A stretch of DNA of 50,779 nt, from the NCBI GenBank assembly GCA_944385625.1, contig CALWXZ010000005.1, positions 1 through 50,779 of the forward strand, given 5' to 3'. The notes beneath the pieces were generated by a model, which made no database searches, was not told the origin of the DNA, and saw nothing but the letters and a program-made list of their open reading frames with translations. This DNA comes from an uncultured Flavonifractor sp. (GTDB lineage: Bacteria > Bacillota > Clostridia > Oscillospirales > Oscillospiraceae). Below, in pieces: positions 13,742 through 21,876 of the stretch. How positions within the stretch are numbered: position 1 is the stretch's first letter; the number at the start of each line of letters is the position of its first letter. The position numbers were made by a program, and so were the translations under genes.

Positions 13742-15254
13742 GCTGGTGTCCTCTATCTCGGTGCTGGAGTATGCCGATCCCAATATCCTTCAGGACGCCC
13801 TGTTCCGCAACAACGAGTTTTACGGCAGCGAAATTGTGATTACCGGCTTTATGAACATTCCCAAGGATGTGGAGGCCCAGTGCGCCAATATCCGGCGGCT
13901 GGCGGAGGCGGGGGAGGTGGGACTCATCCTCTTCTATGTGGGCGTCTTTATGCCCCGGGTGGATCAGGCCCTGCTGGATCTGGCCGATGAGCTGGACTTC
14001 GCGCTCATCGTGATGCCGGAAAACCGTATGGATCAGCGGTATTCAGAGGTCATCTGCGAGGTGATGGAGGCCATCTTCAAGGACCAGAATTCCGCGGCCT
14101 CCCTGGTGGGGGACATTTTGGGCCGGGTATCCCTGCTGCCGGAGCACCAGCGGACGCTGGACACCGTGCTTCGCCTGCTCAGTGACCGGACCCGGGCGTC
14201 GGCCGCCCTTATGGATCAGGCCGGTCATGTGCTCAGCGCCATCCCCTGGCCCAGGACGATGGGGCTGCGTCCGGAGGAGGTGCTGGCCGCCCTGCCGGTC
14301 CTGCCGGAGCCGTGGGGGCCGCCGGTGGACATCGGGGACGGCAGGCGGCGGCTCTACCGCTGTCCGCTCCCCGAGACCGCTTCCGGCATGGAGCTGCTTC
14401 TCCTCAAGGAGGGGGAACTGCTGCCGCCGGAACTGACCCGACAGGCGGCGGAGGTGGTGCGCCTGGCGGTCAATCTGTGGAGCCAGGACCACGACCGGGT
14501 GGTGATGGGGGAGCTGGTGCGCGCCATCCTGCGGGATGAGCCTTTGAAGATGCGCCGCCTGGCGGACATCTTCCGGGTGGATGTGGCCTCCATCCACACC
14601 ATGTGGGTGGTTCACGGCAGCGGGGCACAGGGGGAGCGCTTCCGAAGGGAGGCGCTGCCGCTGGCGCTGGATCTGCTGTCCCACCACTGTGACACGCTGG
14701 TGGCCGACTATTATGAGGGGGAACTGGTGATTTTTATGGACTGGTCCCCCTCGGCGGCGGGGCCGGAGGTGATGGCCGGCGCTCTGGAGGAACAGCTGCA
14801 AGCGGCAGGGCTGGCGGCGGTTCTCACCACCGGCCAGGACCTTCTGACGACGGCCGACGTGAGAAAGGCCTATCTGACGGTCCAGAGCGCCCGGGAGGAC
14901 GCGGCCAGAATCTGGCCGGACCGGGGACGGTACACCTTGCAGGAGATGGACTTTGCCAAGACCTGCCGGGAGACCGTGGACCGTGGGGAGGAGGCGGTCC
15001 AGCGGGCCCTGGCCCCGCTGGCACCTGTCCGGCAGCTGCGGGAGGGGGGAGAGCTGGTGCATACCCTCCAAACCTATCTGCTGGACGGGAACGGCGGGGT
15101 GGTTCCCACGGCGGCCAGGCTCTTTCTGCACAAAAATACCGTAAAATACCGGCTCCAGCGGATTCATGCCTGCCTGGGCCATCCGGTGGATAAGCTGCCC
15201 GAGGTCATCGCGCTCTATACCGCCTGTGGACTGGCCAGACTCTTGAACGCCTGA
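13659..15254 (+). CDS. PucR-family transcriptional regulator
   Basis: A 531-residue regulator. The N-terminal PucR domain (1-125: VADLLELPSLRSARLAAG) is followed by a central sensory region and the C-terminal PucR HTH domain (about 470-531: AARLFLHKNTVKYRLQRIHA). PucR proteins usually activate purine, amino-acid or other nitrogen-compound catabolic genes, and this gene sits just upstream of a permease and two hydantoin-type genes. The ATG at 13659 follows AGAGGT by 8 bases; a TTG at 13623 is possible. Its start lies inside the Rrf2 frame, so the two regulators are translationally linked. The first palindrome of the control region begins four bases after the stop. Confidence 0.92.
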   Translation: MSVTVADLLELPSLRSARLAAGRGGLNKLVSSISVLEYADPNILQDALFRNNEFYGSEIVITGFMNIPKDVEAQCANIRRLAEAGEVGLILFYVGVFMPRVDQALLDLADELDFALIVMPENRMDQRYSEVICEVMEAIFKDQNSAASLVGDILGRVSLLPEHQRTLDTVLRLLSDRTRASAALMDQAGHVLSAIPWPRTMGLRPEEVLAALPVLPEPWGPPVDIGDGRRRLYRCPLPETASGMELLLLKEGELLPPELTRQAAEVVRLAVNLWSQDHDRVVMGELVRAILRDEPLKMRRLADIFRVDVASIHTMWVVHGSGAQGERFRREALPLALDLLSHHCDTLVADYYEGELVIFMDWSPSAAGPEVMAGALEEQLQAAGLAAVLTTGQDLLTTADVRKAYLTVQSAREDAARIWPDRGRYTLQEMDFAKTCRETVDRGEEAVQRALAPLAPVRQLREGGELVHTLQTYLLDGNGGVVPTAARLFLHKNTVKYRLQRIHACLGHPVDKLPEVIALYTACGLARLLNA

Positions 15255-15257
15255 ATG

Positions 15258-15273
15258 TTGTCCAAAGGGACAA
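15258..15273. promoter_or_regulatory. Palindrome TTGTCC-AAAG-GGACAA, copy 1 of a putative PucR operator
   Basis: A 16-base inverted repeat with 6-base arms lies immediately after the PucR stop codon. The same arms recur at 15354-15369 with loop AAAA. The start-to-start distance is 96 bp, close to nine helical turns, so two bound proteins would face the same side of the DNA. No other near-identical copy was noticed in the window. Confidence 0.55.
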
Positions 15274-15343
15274 GGAAAAGGACGGCATAGTCTGGAAATA
15301 TCCCAGCTGCTGTGGGACTAAACAGAATATTCTGGTTTTGCAT

Positions 15344-15379
15344 GGCTGTTTTGTTGTCCAAAAGGACAACAAAACAGCC
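15344..15379 (+). promoter_or_regulatory. 36-base hairpin containing operator copy 2
   Basis: GGCTGTTTTGTTGTCC (15344-15359) and its exact complement (15364-15379) flank a 4-base AAAA loop, followed by ATCTTTTT. The hairpin end TTGTCC-AAAA-GGACAA (15354-15369) is the second copy of the palindrome at 15258. The element could therefore be both a binding site and a terminator ending the regulator transcript ahead of the permease promoter. Two smaller dyads lie beside it: CAGAATATTCTG (15323-15334) and TCCCA-N7-TGGGA (15301-15317). Confidence 0.6.
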
Positions 15380-15401
15380 AATCTTTTTGCCTGGGAAACA
15401 A

Positions 15402-15429
15402 TTACTTTTTCCCGGGAAAGGCTTACAAT
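15402..15429 (+). promoter_or_regulatory. Permease-operon promoter with palindromic spacer
   Basis: A -35 TTACTT (15402-15407) and -10 TACAAT (15424-15429) have a 16-bp spacer that contains the perfect 12-base palindrome TTTCCCGGGAAA (15408-15419). The -35 is a weak match, as expected for an activator-dependent promoter. Operator copy 2 would be centred about 74 bases upstream of the transcription start. Confidence 0.5.
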
Positions 15430-15491
15430 GATCTGCAAACCAGCGGCAGAATACACCGCTGGCGTTACCGAGGAAAGAGAGGGATCAGACA

Positions 15492-16832
15492 ATGAAAGAA
15501 AAATCAGGATTTGAAGTGCGGTCCGACCAGCGGCAGAGCTGGTTATCCATCGCCATGGTATGGGCGGGGGGCATGATCTGTGTGCCCTGTCTGATGGTGG
15601 GCGGTGTGCTCTCGGGCGGGGGCCTGTCCATGTTCCAGATTGTGGCCTCCATCCTGATCGGATACGGCCTGATTTGTGCCTACATGATCTTCATCGGCAT
15701 GGCGGCCTGCGATACCGGTCTGCCGGTTTCCGTCCTGGCGGAGGGGGCGCTGGGCCGGCAGGGCGCCCGGTATATCATCAGTGTGCTTCTGGCCATCGCC
15801 TGTGTGGGCTGGTTTGGCATCCAGTCGGCTACCTGTGGACAGGCCTTTGCCTCCATGATTGCCAATATGCTGGGCTATGCCTCGGCCAGCAACGCCATGG
15901 TGGTGGTGTCCTCCCTGGTGTGGGGCGTCATCATGCTCATTACGGCGTGCGCCGGATTCAAGGGCCTGAAGTGGCTCAACTACCTGGCGGTGCCCCTGCT
16001 GGTGATCGTCTGCCTGTACGGGTTGATCTCGGGGCTGATTCAACACGACGGCAGCCAGGCCCTGGCGGCCTACGCTCCGGTCCAGTCGGCCGGCATGGTG
16101 TTCGGCATCTCCATGGTGGTGGCGTCCTTTGCGCTGGGCGGCGTGATCTCGGCCGACTACTGCAGGTTTGCCAAAAACCGGGGCGATGTGGTAAAGTCCT
16201 CCATCGTGGGTGTCATTCCTGCGGGCCTTTTTATGCTGCTTACCGGTGCGCTGATGAGCATTGTCACCGGCCAGTATGACATCTCCGCCATTCTGGCCTC
16301 CCTGGGCGTACCCGTGCTGGGCCTTATCGCCCTAGTGCTGGCCACCTGGACCACCAACGTGACCAACGCCTACTCCGGCGGCCTGGCCCTGAGCAATCTG
16401 CTTGGATTTGACGAGAGCCGGTTCAAGCTGACCACCGGCATTGCCGGCGGTATCGGCACGCTGCTGGCGGCCTTTGGCCTGCTCAACGCCTTCCAGGGGT
16501 TCCTGTCCCTCATGTCTGCGCTGATCCCGCCGCTGGCCGGCGTGATTATCGCGGGCTACTGGGTGGTGGGCCGGGGCCGGGTGGACCGGTTCCAGCGGCG
16601 GGACGGCATCTCGGCCGCCGGGCTGATCGCCTTTCTGGTAGGGGCCCTTGTGGCCTGCATCACCGGCGGTACCTTTACCAACTTCCCGGCTCTGGTGGCG
16701 GCGGCGCCCTGGCTGAACACCCCCTTCTTTGTGGGGCCGGTCAACGGCATCGTGGTCTCGCTGGTGCTCTATGTGGTGCTGGCAAAGCTGCTGCCCGACG
16801 GGGCGCCGGCCGGACAGACCGTGAAGGCCTGA
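15492..16832 (+). CDS. NCS1-family cytosine/purine-type permease
   Basis: A 446-residue integral membrane protein with about 12 transmembrane segments, of the nucleobase-cation-symport-1 (CodB-like) family. The first helix region WAGGMICVPCLMVGGVLSGG and the loop GWFGIQSATCGQAF are typical. These transporters import cytosine, purines, allantoin or hydantoins with Na+ or H+. Here it is followed by DUF917 and hydantoinase genes and controlled by a PucR regulator, so the cargo is more likely a hydantoin-, purine- or thiohydantoin-like ring than cytosine. The binding site GAAAGAGAGGG precedes the ATG. Confidence 0.9.
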   Translation: MKEKSGFEVRSDQRQSWLSIAMVWAGGMICVPCLMVGGVLSGGGLSMFQIVASILIGYGLICAYMIFIGMAACDTGLPVSVLAEGALGRQGARYIISVLLAIACVGWFGIQSATCGQAFASMIANMLGYASASNAMVVVSSLVWGVIMLITACAGFKGLKWLNYLAVPLLVIVCLYGLISGLIQHDGSQALAAYAPVQSAGMVFGISMVVASFALGGVISADYCRFAKNRGDVVKSSIVGVIPAGLFMLLTGALMSIVTGQYDISAILASLGVPVLGLIALVLATWTTNVTNAYSGGLALSNLLGFDESRFKLTTGIAGGIGTLLAAFGLLNAFQGFLSLMSALIPPLAGVIIAGYWVVGRGRVDRFQRRDGISAAGLIAFLVGALVACITGGTFTNFPALVAAAPWLNTPFFVGPVNGIVVSLVLYVVLAKLLPDGAPAGQTVKA

Positions 16833-16868
16833 GCGTGAAAACAGGAGCGGATGAAGGAGTGAAACAAC

Positions 16869-17963
16869 GTGCGGAAGATCGGCATTGCTGAGATCGAGGA
16901 TATTGCACTGGGCGCGGCCCTGCTTGGGGCCGGCGGAGGGGGCGACCCCTATGTGGGAAAGCTGGTGGCCATCGGGGCGGTGCAGCAACACGGCCCCGTG
17001 ACCCTGCTGGAACCGGATGAGGTTCCGGATGACGCGCTGGTGGTGCCCATCGCCATGATGGGCGCACCCACGATTTTGGGGGAGAAGGCTGTAGGCGGCG
17101 GGGAGTATCAGACCCTGTACGACGCCGTCTCCAGTTTCTATGGAAAACCCATCTATGCCTTTATGCCCATTGAGGCGGGCGGGGTGAACTCCATGCTGCC
17201 CATTGCGGCGGCGGCCCGGCTGGGCCTGCCGCTGGTGGATGTGGACGGCATGGGCCGGGCCTTCCCCGAATTGCAGATGGTCACCTTTACCATCGGCGGC
17301 GGCTCCGCCACCCCCATGGCCCTGGTGGATGAGAAGGGCAACTCCTGCATCTTCCGGACCATCACCAACAAGTGGACAGAGGAGCTGGCCAGAGCGGTGA
17401 CCATGGCCTGCGGCGGCTCGGTGTCGGTCTCCCTCTACGCCATGGAGGGGGCCTTCATGAAGCGGTACGGGGTGAAGGGAATCGTCACCCGCAGCCAGAT
17501 GTTGGGCTCCGCCATCCGGAAGGTAAAGGAGACGTCTCAGGGCACGCCGGAGGAGGAATTCCTGCGGATCACCGAGGGCTTCAAGCTCTTCCGGGGGAAA
17601 ATCGGCGACGTGCTGCGGGAGGTCCGGGGGGGCTTCAACTTCGGCAAGGTGCTGCTGGAGGGTATCTCCGAGTATAAGGGCCGCCAGGCCTATGTGGAAT
17701 TTCAAAATGAGAACCTGACGGTGACGGTGGACGGGGAACTTCTGTGCACCACGCCCGACCTGATCTGTCTGGTGGACACCGAGACCTTTACCCCCGTGCC
17801 CACCGACGCGCTGAAATACGGCAAGCGGGTGCTGGTGGTGGGCCTGAAATGTTTCCCACTGTGGCGCACCAAAGAGGGCCTGGACCTGGTGGGGCCCCGG
17901 TACTTTGGCGTGGACACCGATTATATCCCGCTGGAGGAGCGGTGCAAGGGAGGTCGCGGCTGA
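16869..17963 (+). CDS. DUF917 (S-methyl-thiohydantoin desulfurase-like) protein
   Basis: A 364-residue protein of the DUF917 family, found next to hydantoinase/oxoprolinase genes. Characteristic segments are AALLGAGGGGDPYVGKL near the N-terminus, PIEAGGVNSM, LVDVDGMGRAFPELQM and TFTIGGGS. I recall the family being renamed for an S-methyl-thiohydantoin desulfurase, which would suggest sulfur-substituted hydantoin substrates. That link is established for a relative, not for this gene. The start is GTG, about 9 bases after AAGGAG. The stop and the next start share a base (TGATG). Confidence 0.88.
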   Translation: MRKIGIAEIEDIALGAALLGAGGGGDPYVGKLVAIGAVQQHGPVTLLEPDEVPDDALVVPIAMMGAPTILGEKAVGGGEYQTLYDAVSSFYGKPIYAFMPIEAGGVNSMLPIAAAARLGLPLVDVDGMGRAFPELQMVTFTIGGGSATPMALVDEKGNSCIFRTITNKWTEELARAVTMACGGSVSVSLYAMEGAFMKRYGVKGIVTRSQMLGSAIRKVKETSQGTPEEEFLRITEGFKLFRGKIGDVLREVRGGFNFGKVLLEGISEYKGRQAYVEFQNENLTVTVDGELLCTTPDLICLVDTETFTPVPTDALKYGKRVLVVGLKCFPLWRTKEGLDLVGPRYFGVDTDYIPLEERCKGGRG

Positions 17964-19516
17964 TGTATAAACTGGGAATTGACGTGGGCGGCACCAACAC
18001 CGACGCCGTCCTGATCGACGAGAACCTGCGGGTGGTGGCCAGCGTGAAGCGCCACACCACGCCTGACGCCTATGACGGGATTCTGGACGCGGTCCGTTCG
18101 GTTCTGGAGGAGTCCGGCGTGGACCGCAGGGAGATCGGACAGGCTATGCTGGGTACAACTCAGTGTACCAACGCCATCGTGGAGCGCAGACATCTGGCCC
18201 CCATCGGTGTGCTGCGTCTGGGCGCCCCGGCCTCGGTGGGGATTCCTCCCATGGTGGACTGGGCCCCGGATCTGAAGGCCATCGCGGTGGACAGCGCCGT
18301 CATCGGCGGCGGCTTTGAGTATGACGGCAAGGAGCTGGCCCCGCTGGACGAGGATGAGGCCCGCCGCTTTTTCACCGGCCTGAAGGAAAAAGGGGTGCGG
18401 TCGGTGGCCATCTCCTGCGTGTTTTCCACCGTCCGGGCCGACCATGAGAAGGCGGCGGCAGCCCTGTGCCGGGAGGTGATGGGGGAGGATGTGCATATCT
18501 CCATCTCCAGCGAGATCGGCTCCATGGGCCTCATTGAGCGGGAAAACGCCACCATCCTCAATGCCGCACTCTATCAGGTGGCCCAGTCCTTTACGGAGGG
18601 CTTTGCCCGGTCCCTGGCCGACCTGGGGGTGACCAACGCCCAGATCTACCTCTCCCAGAACGACGGCACCCTTATGACCATGGACTACGCCCGGCGCTAC
18701 CCCATCCTCACCATCGCCTGCGGCCCCACCAATTCCATCCGGGGCGCCAGCTATCTCAGCCGCCTGCGGGATGCCATCGTGATTGACGTGGGGGGCACCA
18801 CCACCGATCTGGGGGTCATCCAGCACGGATTCCCCAGGGAGTCCGGGGTGGCGGTGACCATCGGCGGCGTGCGTACCAATTTTCGGATGCCCGATGTGAT
18901 ATCCATCGGCTTGGGAGGCGGCTCCATTGTCCGCCAGCACCCCGACGGTACGGTCACCGTAGGCCCCGATTCGGTGGGATACCGGATTACGGAGGAGGCT
19001 CTGTGCTTCGACGGCAGCGTGTGTACCGCCACCGACATCGCCGTTCGGCTGGGTATGGCCGACCTGGGGGACAGAAGCAGGGTCATGCACCTGGATGAGG
19101 CCTTCGCCCGGAAGGCCATGGAGACCATCACCGCCCTGGCGGAGGACGCCATCGACGCCATGAAGGTATCCTCCGACGATGTGGATGTGATTCTGGTGGG
19201 CGGCGGCTGCCTGATCCTGCCGCCCAAGCTGGCAGGGGCCCGCACCGTGGTCAAGCACCCGGAAGGCGGCGTGGCCAACGCCATCGGCTCCGCCATTTCC
19301 AAGGTGTCCGGCACATATGAGCAGCTGGTTGACTACCATCAGCTCCCCCGGGAGCAGGCGCTGGAGCGGGCCAAGGCCGGAGCGGTCCGGCTGGCGGTGG
19401 AGGCCGGTGCCATCCGGGAGACGGTGGAGATTGTAGATGTGGAGGACGTGCCGCTGCAGTATTATCCCGGGAACACCTGCCGGGTGAAGGTGAAGGCGGC
19501 CGGCGATCTGGCCTAG
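17963..19516 (+). CDS. Hydantoinase/oxoprolinase (HyuA-type) subunit
   Basis: A 517-residue ATP-dependent hydantoinase/5-oxoprolinase-family protein. The N-terminal phosphate-binding motif GIDVGGTNTDAVLID and a second DVGGTTTDLGVI give the actin-like ATPase fold; GTTQCTNAIVERR is also typical. Members hydrolyse cyclic amides or carboxylate ring compounds using ATP. No HyuB partner is encoded nearby, so the DUF917 protein may be its functional partner. The start overlaps the DUF917 stop by one base. The gene closes the operon, and no clear terminator follows it. Confidence 0.9.
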   Translation: MYKLGIDVGGTNTDAVLIDENLRVVASVKRHTTPDAYDGILDAVRSVLEESGVDRREIGQAMLGTTQCTNAIVERRHLAPIGVLRLGAPASVGIPPMVDWAPDLKAIAVDSAVIGGGFEYDGKELAPLDEDEARRFFTGLKEKGVRSVAISCVFSTVRADHEKAAAALCREVMGEDVHISISSEIGSMGLIERENATILNAALYQVAQSFTEGFARSLADLGVTNAQIYLSQNDGTLMTMDYARRYPILTIACGPTNSIRGASYLSRLRDAIVIDVGGTTTDLGVIQHGFPRESGVAVTIGGVRTNFRMPDVISIGLGGGSIVRQHPDGTVTVGPDSVGYRITEEALCFDGSVCTATDIAVRLGMADLGDRSRVMHLDEAFARKAMETITALAEDAIDAMKVSSDDVDVILVGGGCLILPPKLAGARTVVKHPEGGVANAIGSAISKVSGTYEQLVDYHQLPREQALERAKAGAVRLAVEAGAIRETVEIVDVEDVPLQYYPGNTCRVKVKAAGDLA

Positions 19517-19630
19517 TGGTTCACCGGTCCGAGCTGGAAGTATATTCCTTATTTTATGTATACCGGCCGGAACTTTCCTGTACGAAGAAAAAGAGTTTTC
19601 GGGAAATTTTGTGAAATTTGCGCTCAAAAC

Positions 19631-19659
19631 TTGTCGAGTGATGGGATTTCTGTTATGCT
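19631..19659 (+). promoter_or_regulatory. Promoter of the SLH-GH25 gene
   Basis: TTGTCG (19631-19636) and TATGCT (19654-19659) with a 17-bp spacer give a good sigma-A match, about 60 bases before the GTG start. The 203-base gap 19517-19719 holds no other recognisable element. Confidence 0.65.
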
Positions 19660-19719
19660 ATTAAAAATAGCACCTGCCAGAGGTGCGGAAATCGCACGGC
19701 AGAGAAAGGAACTTCCATT

Positions 19720-21246
19720 GTGAGAAAGAAGAGCGCATCCAGATTATTGGCGGGGCTTCTGTTGGCTGCCACGCTTCCATTGCCCGCCTCCGGAACCGCC
19801 AGCGCCGCTGGAAGCGGCGACTCGTTCACGGACGTGATTCCCGGGGTGTGGTACGCCGCCGCGGTGTCCTATGTGTATGATAACGGCCTGATGAGCGGCA
19901 TCTCCAGCAGCAGCTTTGCCCCGGAGCTGTCCATGAGCCGGGCCATGCTGGCGACGGTACTCTATCGGATGGCGGGCAGCCCGGCGGTCAGCGGCCAGGA
20001 CCACTTTACCGATACGGACAACCAGAGCTGGTATTCCGAGGCTGTGCTGTGGGCCCAGCAGGAGGGCTACATCACCGGCTACAGCAGCCAGATTTTCGGC
20101 ACCGACGATCCGGTGACCCGGGAGCAGGTGGCCACCATTTTATGGCGTTACGCCGGCAGCCCGACAGTGGCAGCCGGGACGGCCTATGCCGACGCGGACG
20201 CCATCTCCGATTGGGCGGAACCGGCGGTAAACTGGGCCCAGGCCGATCAGGTCATCAGCGGCAAGCCGGGGAACTGTTTTGACCCCTCCGGTCAGGCCAC
20301 CCGGGCGGAGACGGCGGTTATTCTCACCCGCTATAATCAGCAGAGTCAGGCGGGGCCGGAGCCCACGCCAACGCCAACGCCTACACCGACGCCAACGCCT
20401 ACACCGACACCGACGCCCACCCCCACACCCACGCCAACTCCGACCCCCACACCCACACCGACACCCACACCGGAGTCCACGCCCAGCGCAAGTCCTGAGC
20501 CGGACGATACCCCGGAGTCCACGCCCACGGTGCTCCCCATCCCCACAAATCCCTACGACAGCGAGGCGTTTGTGGTCAATGAGGACGGCTTTCTCAGCTA
20601 TGAGGGCGATGCCGAGAGCTATGTGGGGATTGACGTGTCCTCCCATCAGGGCAGGATCGACTGGGACCAGGTGGCTCAATCCGGGGTGGAGTTTGCCATC
20701 ATCCGGGCGGGATACCGGGGATATACCGTGGGACGGATTGTACAGGACCCCTATTTTACCTACAATATGGAAAATGCCACCCGGGTGGGACTGGATGTGG
20801 GCGTCTACTTCTTCTCCCAGGCGGTCAACGAGGAGGAGGCAAGGGAGGAGGCCTATCAGACCCTGGAGTGGATCGCGGATTATGATGTGACCTACCCTGT
20901 GGTGTTTGACTGGGAGTACGTCAGCGACAGCAGCAGCCGTACATACAACATGACCTATCAGGAGATCATCGACTGCACCAAGGCCTTCAATGAGGTGGTC
21001 CAACAGGCCGGGTATCAGCCCATGGCCTACAGCAATCCCAATCTGGTCAGCAAGGGGTTTGACCTCTCTCAGCTTCAGGAGTATCCCTTCTGGCTGGCCC
21101 ACTATACCGTGGGCTGGACGCCCACCACATTCCCCTACTACTATGATATGTGGCAGTACTCCAGCAGCGGAACGGTAAGCGGGATTGAGGGCCGGGTGGA
21201 CCTGAACATCTGCCTGGTGGATTTGAAACGGTACAACAGGACATGA
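19720..21246 (+). CDS. Cell-surface SLH-domain GH25 lysozyme
   Basis: A 508-residue exported muramidase. A signal peptide (1-30) is followed by three SLH repeats (about 33-205), which anchor proteins to secondary cell-wall polymer. Next come an uninterrupted Thr-Pro repeat linker (about 215-250) and a Ser/Pro-rich stretch, then a GH25 domain (298-508). GH25 residues are visible in GIDVSSHQG (Asp303) and FDWEYV (Asp395, Glu397), so cleavage of the MurNAc-GlcNAc bond is expected. The start is GTG, 9 bases after AAAGGA. It is probably involved in wall remodelling or competitor lysis. It is monocistronic, with its own promoter and terminator. Confidence 0.93.
   Translation: MRKKSASRLLAGLLLAATLPLPASGTASAAGSGDSFTDVIPGVWYAAAVSYVYDNGLMSGISSSSFAPELSMSRAMLATVLYRMAGSPAVSGQDHFTDTDNQSWYSEAVLWAQQEGYITGYSSQIFGTDDPVTREQVATILWRYAGSPTVAAGTAYADADAISDWAEPAVNWAQADQVISGKPGNCFDPSGQATRAETAVILTRYNQQSQAGPEPTPTPTPTPTPTPTPTPTPTPTPTPTPTPTPTPTPTPESTPSASPEPDDTPESTPTVLPIPTNPYDSEAFVVNEDGFLSYEGDAESYVGIDVSSHQGRIDWDQVAQSGVEFAIIRAGYRGYTVGRIVQDPYFTYNMENATRVGLDVGVYFFSQAVNEEEAREEAYQTLEWIADYDVTYPVVFDWEYVSDSSSRTYNMTYQEIIDCTKAFNEVVQQAGYQPMAYSNPNLVSKGFDLSQLQEYPFWLAHYTVGWTPTTFPYYYDMWQYSSSGTVSGIEGRVDLNICLVDLKRYNRT
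20359..20469 (+). repeat. Thr-Pro codon repeat (ACN-CCN tandem) in the lysozyme linker
   Basis: About 18 tandem Pro-Thr codon pairs, built from near-identical 6-base units such as CCAACG, CCTACA and CCGACA, encode an extended linker between the SLH and GH25 domains. Short tandem units of this kind can gain or lose copies by slippage without shifting the frame, because the unit is a multiple of three. Confidence 0.9.
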
Positions 21247-21248
21247 GA

Positions 21249-21293
21249 AAAAACAGCGTCAGCGCGGAAACTTCACGCGCTGACGCTGTTTTT
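21249..21293 (+). terminator. Terminator of the SLH-GH25 gene
   Basis: Arms of 18 bases, AAAAACAGCGTCAGCGCG (21249-21266) and its complement (21276-21293), with a 9-base loop and a terminal T5, begin right after the stop codon. This is a standard intrinsic terminator that could work on either strand. Confidence 0.92.
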
Positions 21294-21300
21294 AAAAGAG

Positions 21301-21333
21301 GTTATTGACATATGCCAATAACCGGCGTATGAT
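21301..21333 (+). promoter_or_regulatory. Promoter of the NifX-like gene with overlapping dyad
   Basis: A consensus -35 TTGACA (21305-21310) and -10 TATGAT (21328-21333) have a 17-bp spacer. The inverted repeat GTTATTG-N8-CAATAAC (21301-21322) covers the -35. The 8-mer CATATGCC inside its spacer recurs downstream within the palindrome GGCATATGCC (21349-21358) in the leader. Such paired sites suggest repression, perhaps by a metal- or redox-responsive protein. Confidence 0.65.
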
Positions 21334-21378
21334 TGAATCAAAATAAATGGCATATGCCGGAAAAGGAGAGACGCAGGT

Positions 21379-21759
21379 ATGAAGATCGCGGTAGCCAGTG
21401 TTGGAACGGAAGTGGGGGGCCACTTCGGCCACTGTGAGCACTTCAGGATTTATACCGTAGAGGACGGCCAGGTGACGGGGGAGGAGCTGGTGCCCAATCC
21501 CGAGCACAAGCCCGGCTTCCTGCCCAACTTCCTGGGCGACATGGGAGTTGAGGTGGTCATTGCCGGGGGCATGGGGGCCCATGCCGTGGAGTTGTTCCGG
21601 CAGCGGCGGATAGAGACCGTGATGGGTGTTCAGGGAGATGCCCGCACCGCAGTGGAGCAGTACCTGAAGGGGGAGCTGAAGTCCACAGACGCCGTCTGTC
21701 ACCACCATGACCACGACCATGAGCACCACAGCTGCGGCGGTCACCACCACGGAGCATAA
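21379..21759 (+). CDS. NifX/NifB-like iron-molybdenum cofactor-binding domain protein with His-rich tail
   Basis: A 126-residue protein. Residues 1-100 form the dinitrogenase FeMo-cofactor-binding (NifX/MTH1175-like) domain, with the family features VGGHFGHCEHF and VVIAGGMGAHAVELF. The last 20 residues are a histidine cluster with two Cys, HHHDHDHEHHSCGGHHHGA, which should bind Ni, Zn, Co or Fe. No nitrogenase genes are nearby, as in many anaerobes where this domain is encoded alone or near MRP/NBP35 ATPases. The ribosome site AAAAGGAGAG is strong. Role: metal or cluster trafficking, inferred. Confidence 0.88.
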   Translation: MKIAVASVGTEVGGHFGHCEHFRIYTVEDGQVTGEELVPNPEHKPGFLPNFLGDMGVEVVIAGGMGAHAVELFRQRRIETVMGVQGDARTAVEQYLKGELKSTDAVCHHHDHDHEHHSCGGHHHGA

Positions 21760-21796
21760 AAGGGGGCGGGCGCGGGGCCTGCTGTAAAATAGTATG

Positions 21797-21844
21797 AAAA
21801 AGTGAGTGAGAACCATGGCACAGTCGGTTCTCACTCACTTTTTT
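21797..21844. terminator. Bidirectional terminator between the NifX-like gene and leuA
   Basis: AAAAAGTGAGTGAGAACC (21797-21814) pairs with GGTTCTCACTCACTTTTT (21826-21843), with an 11-base loop and an A-run and T-run on the two sides. It lies between convergent genes and should serve both. Confidence 0.92.
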
Positions 21845-21876
21845 ATGGGTCATTTATTGAAATGAGAAACTGCGGA

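Noticed and set aside
20359..20469. Tandem repeat that could be mistaken for a CRISPR or direct-repeat array
   Set aside because: The units are contiguous Thr-Pro codons within one protein, without spacers.
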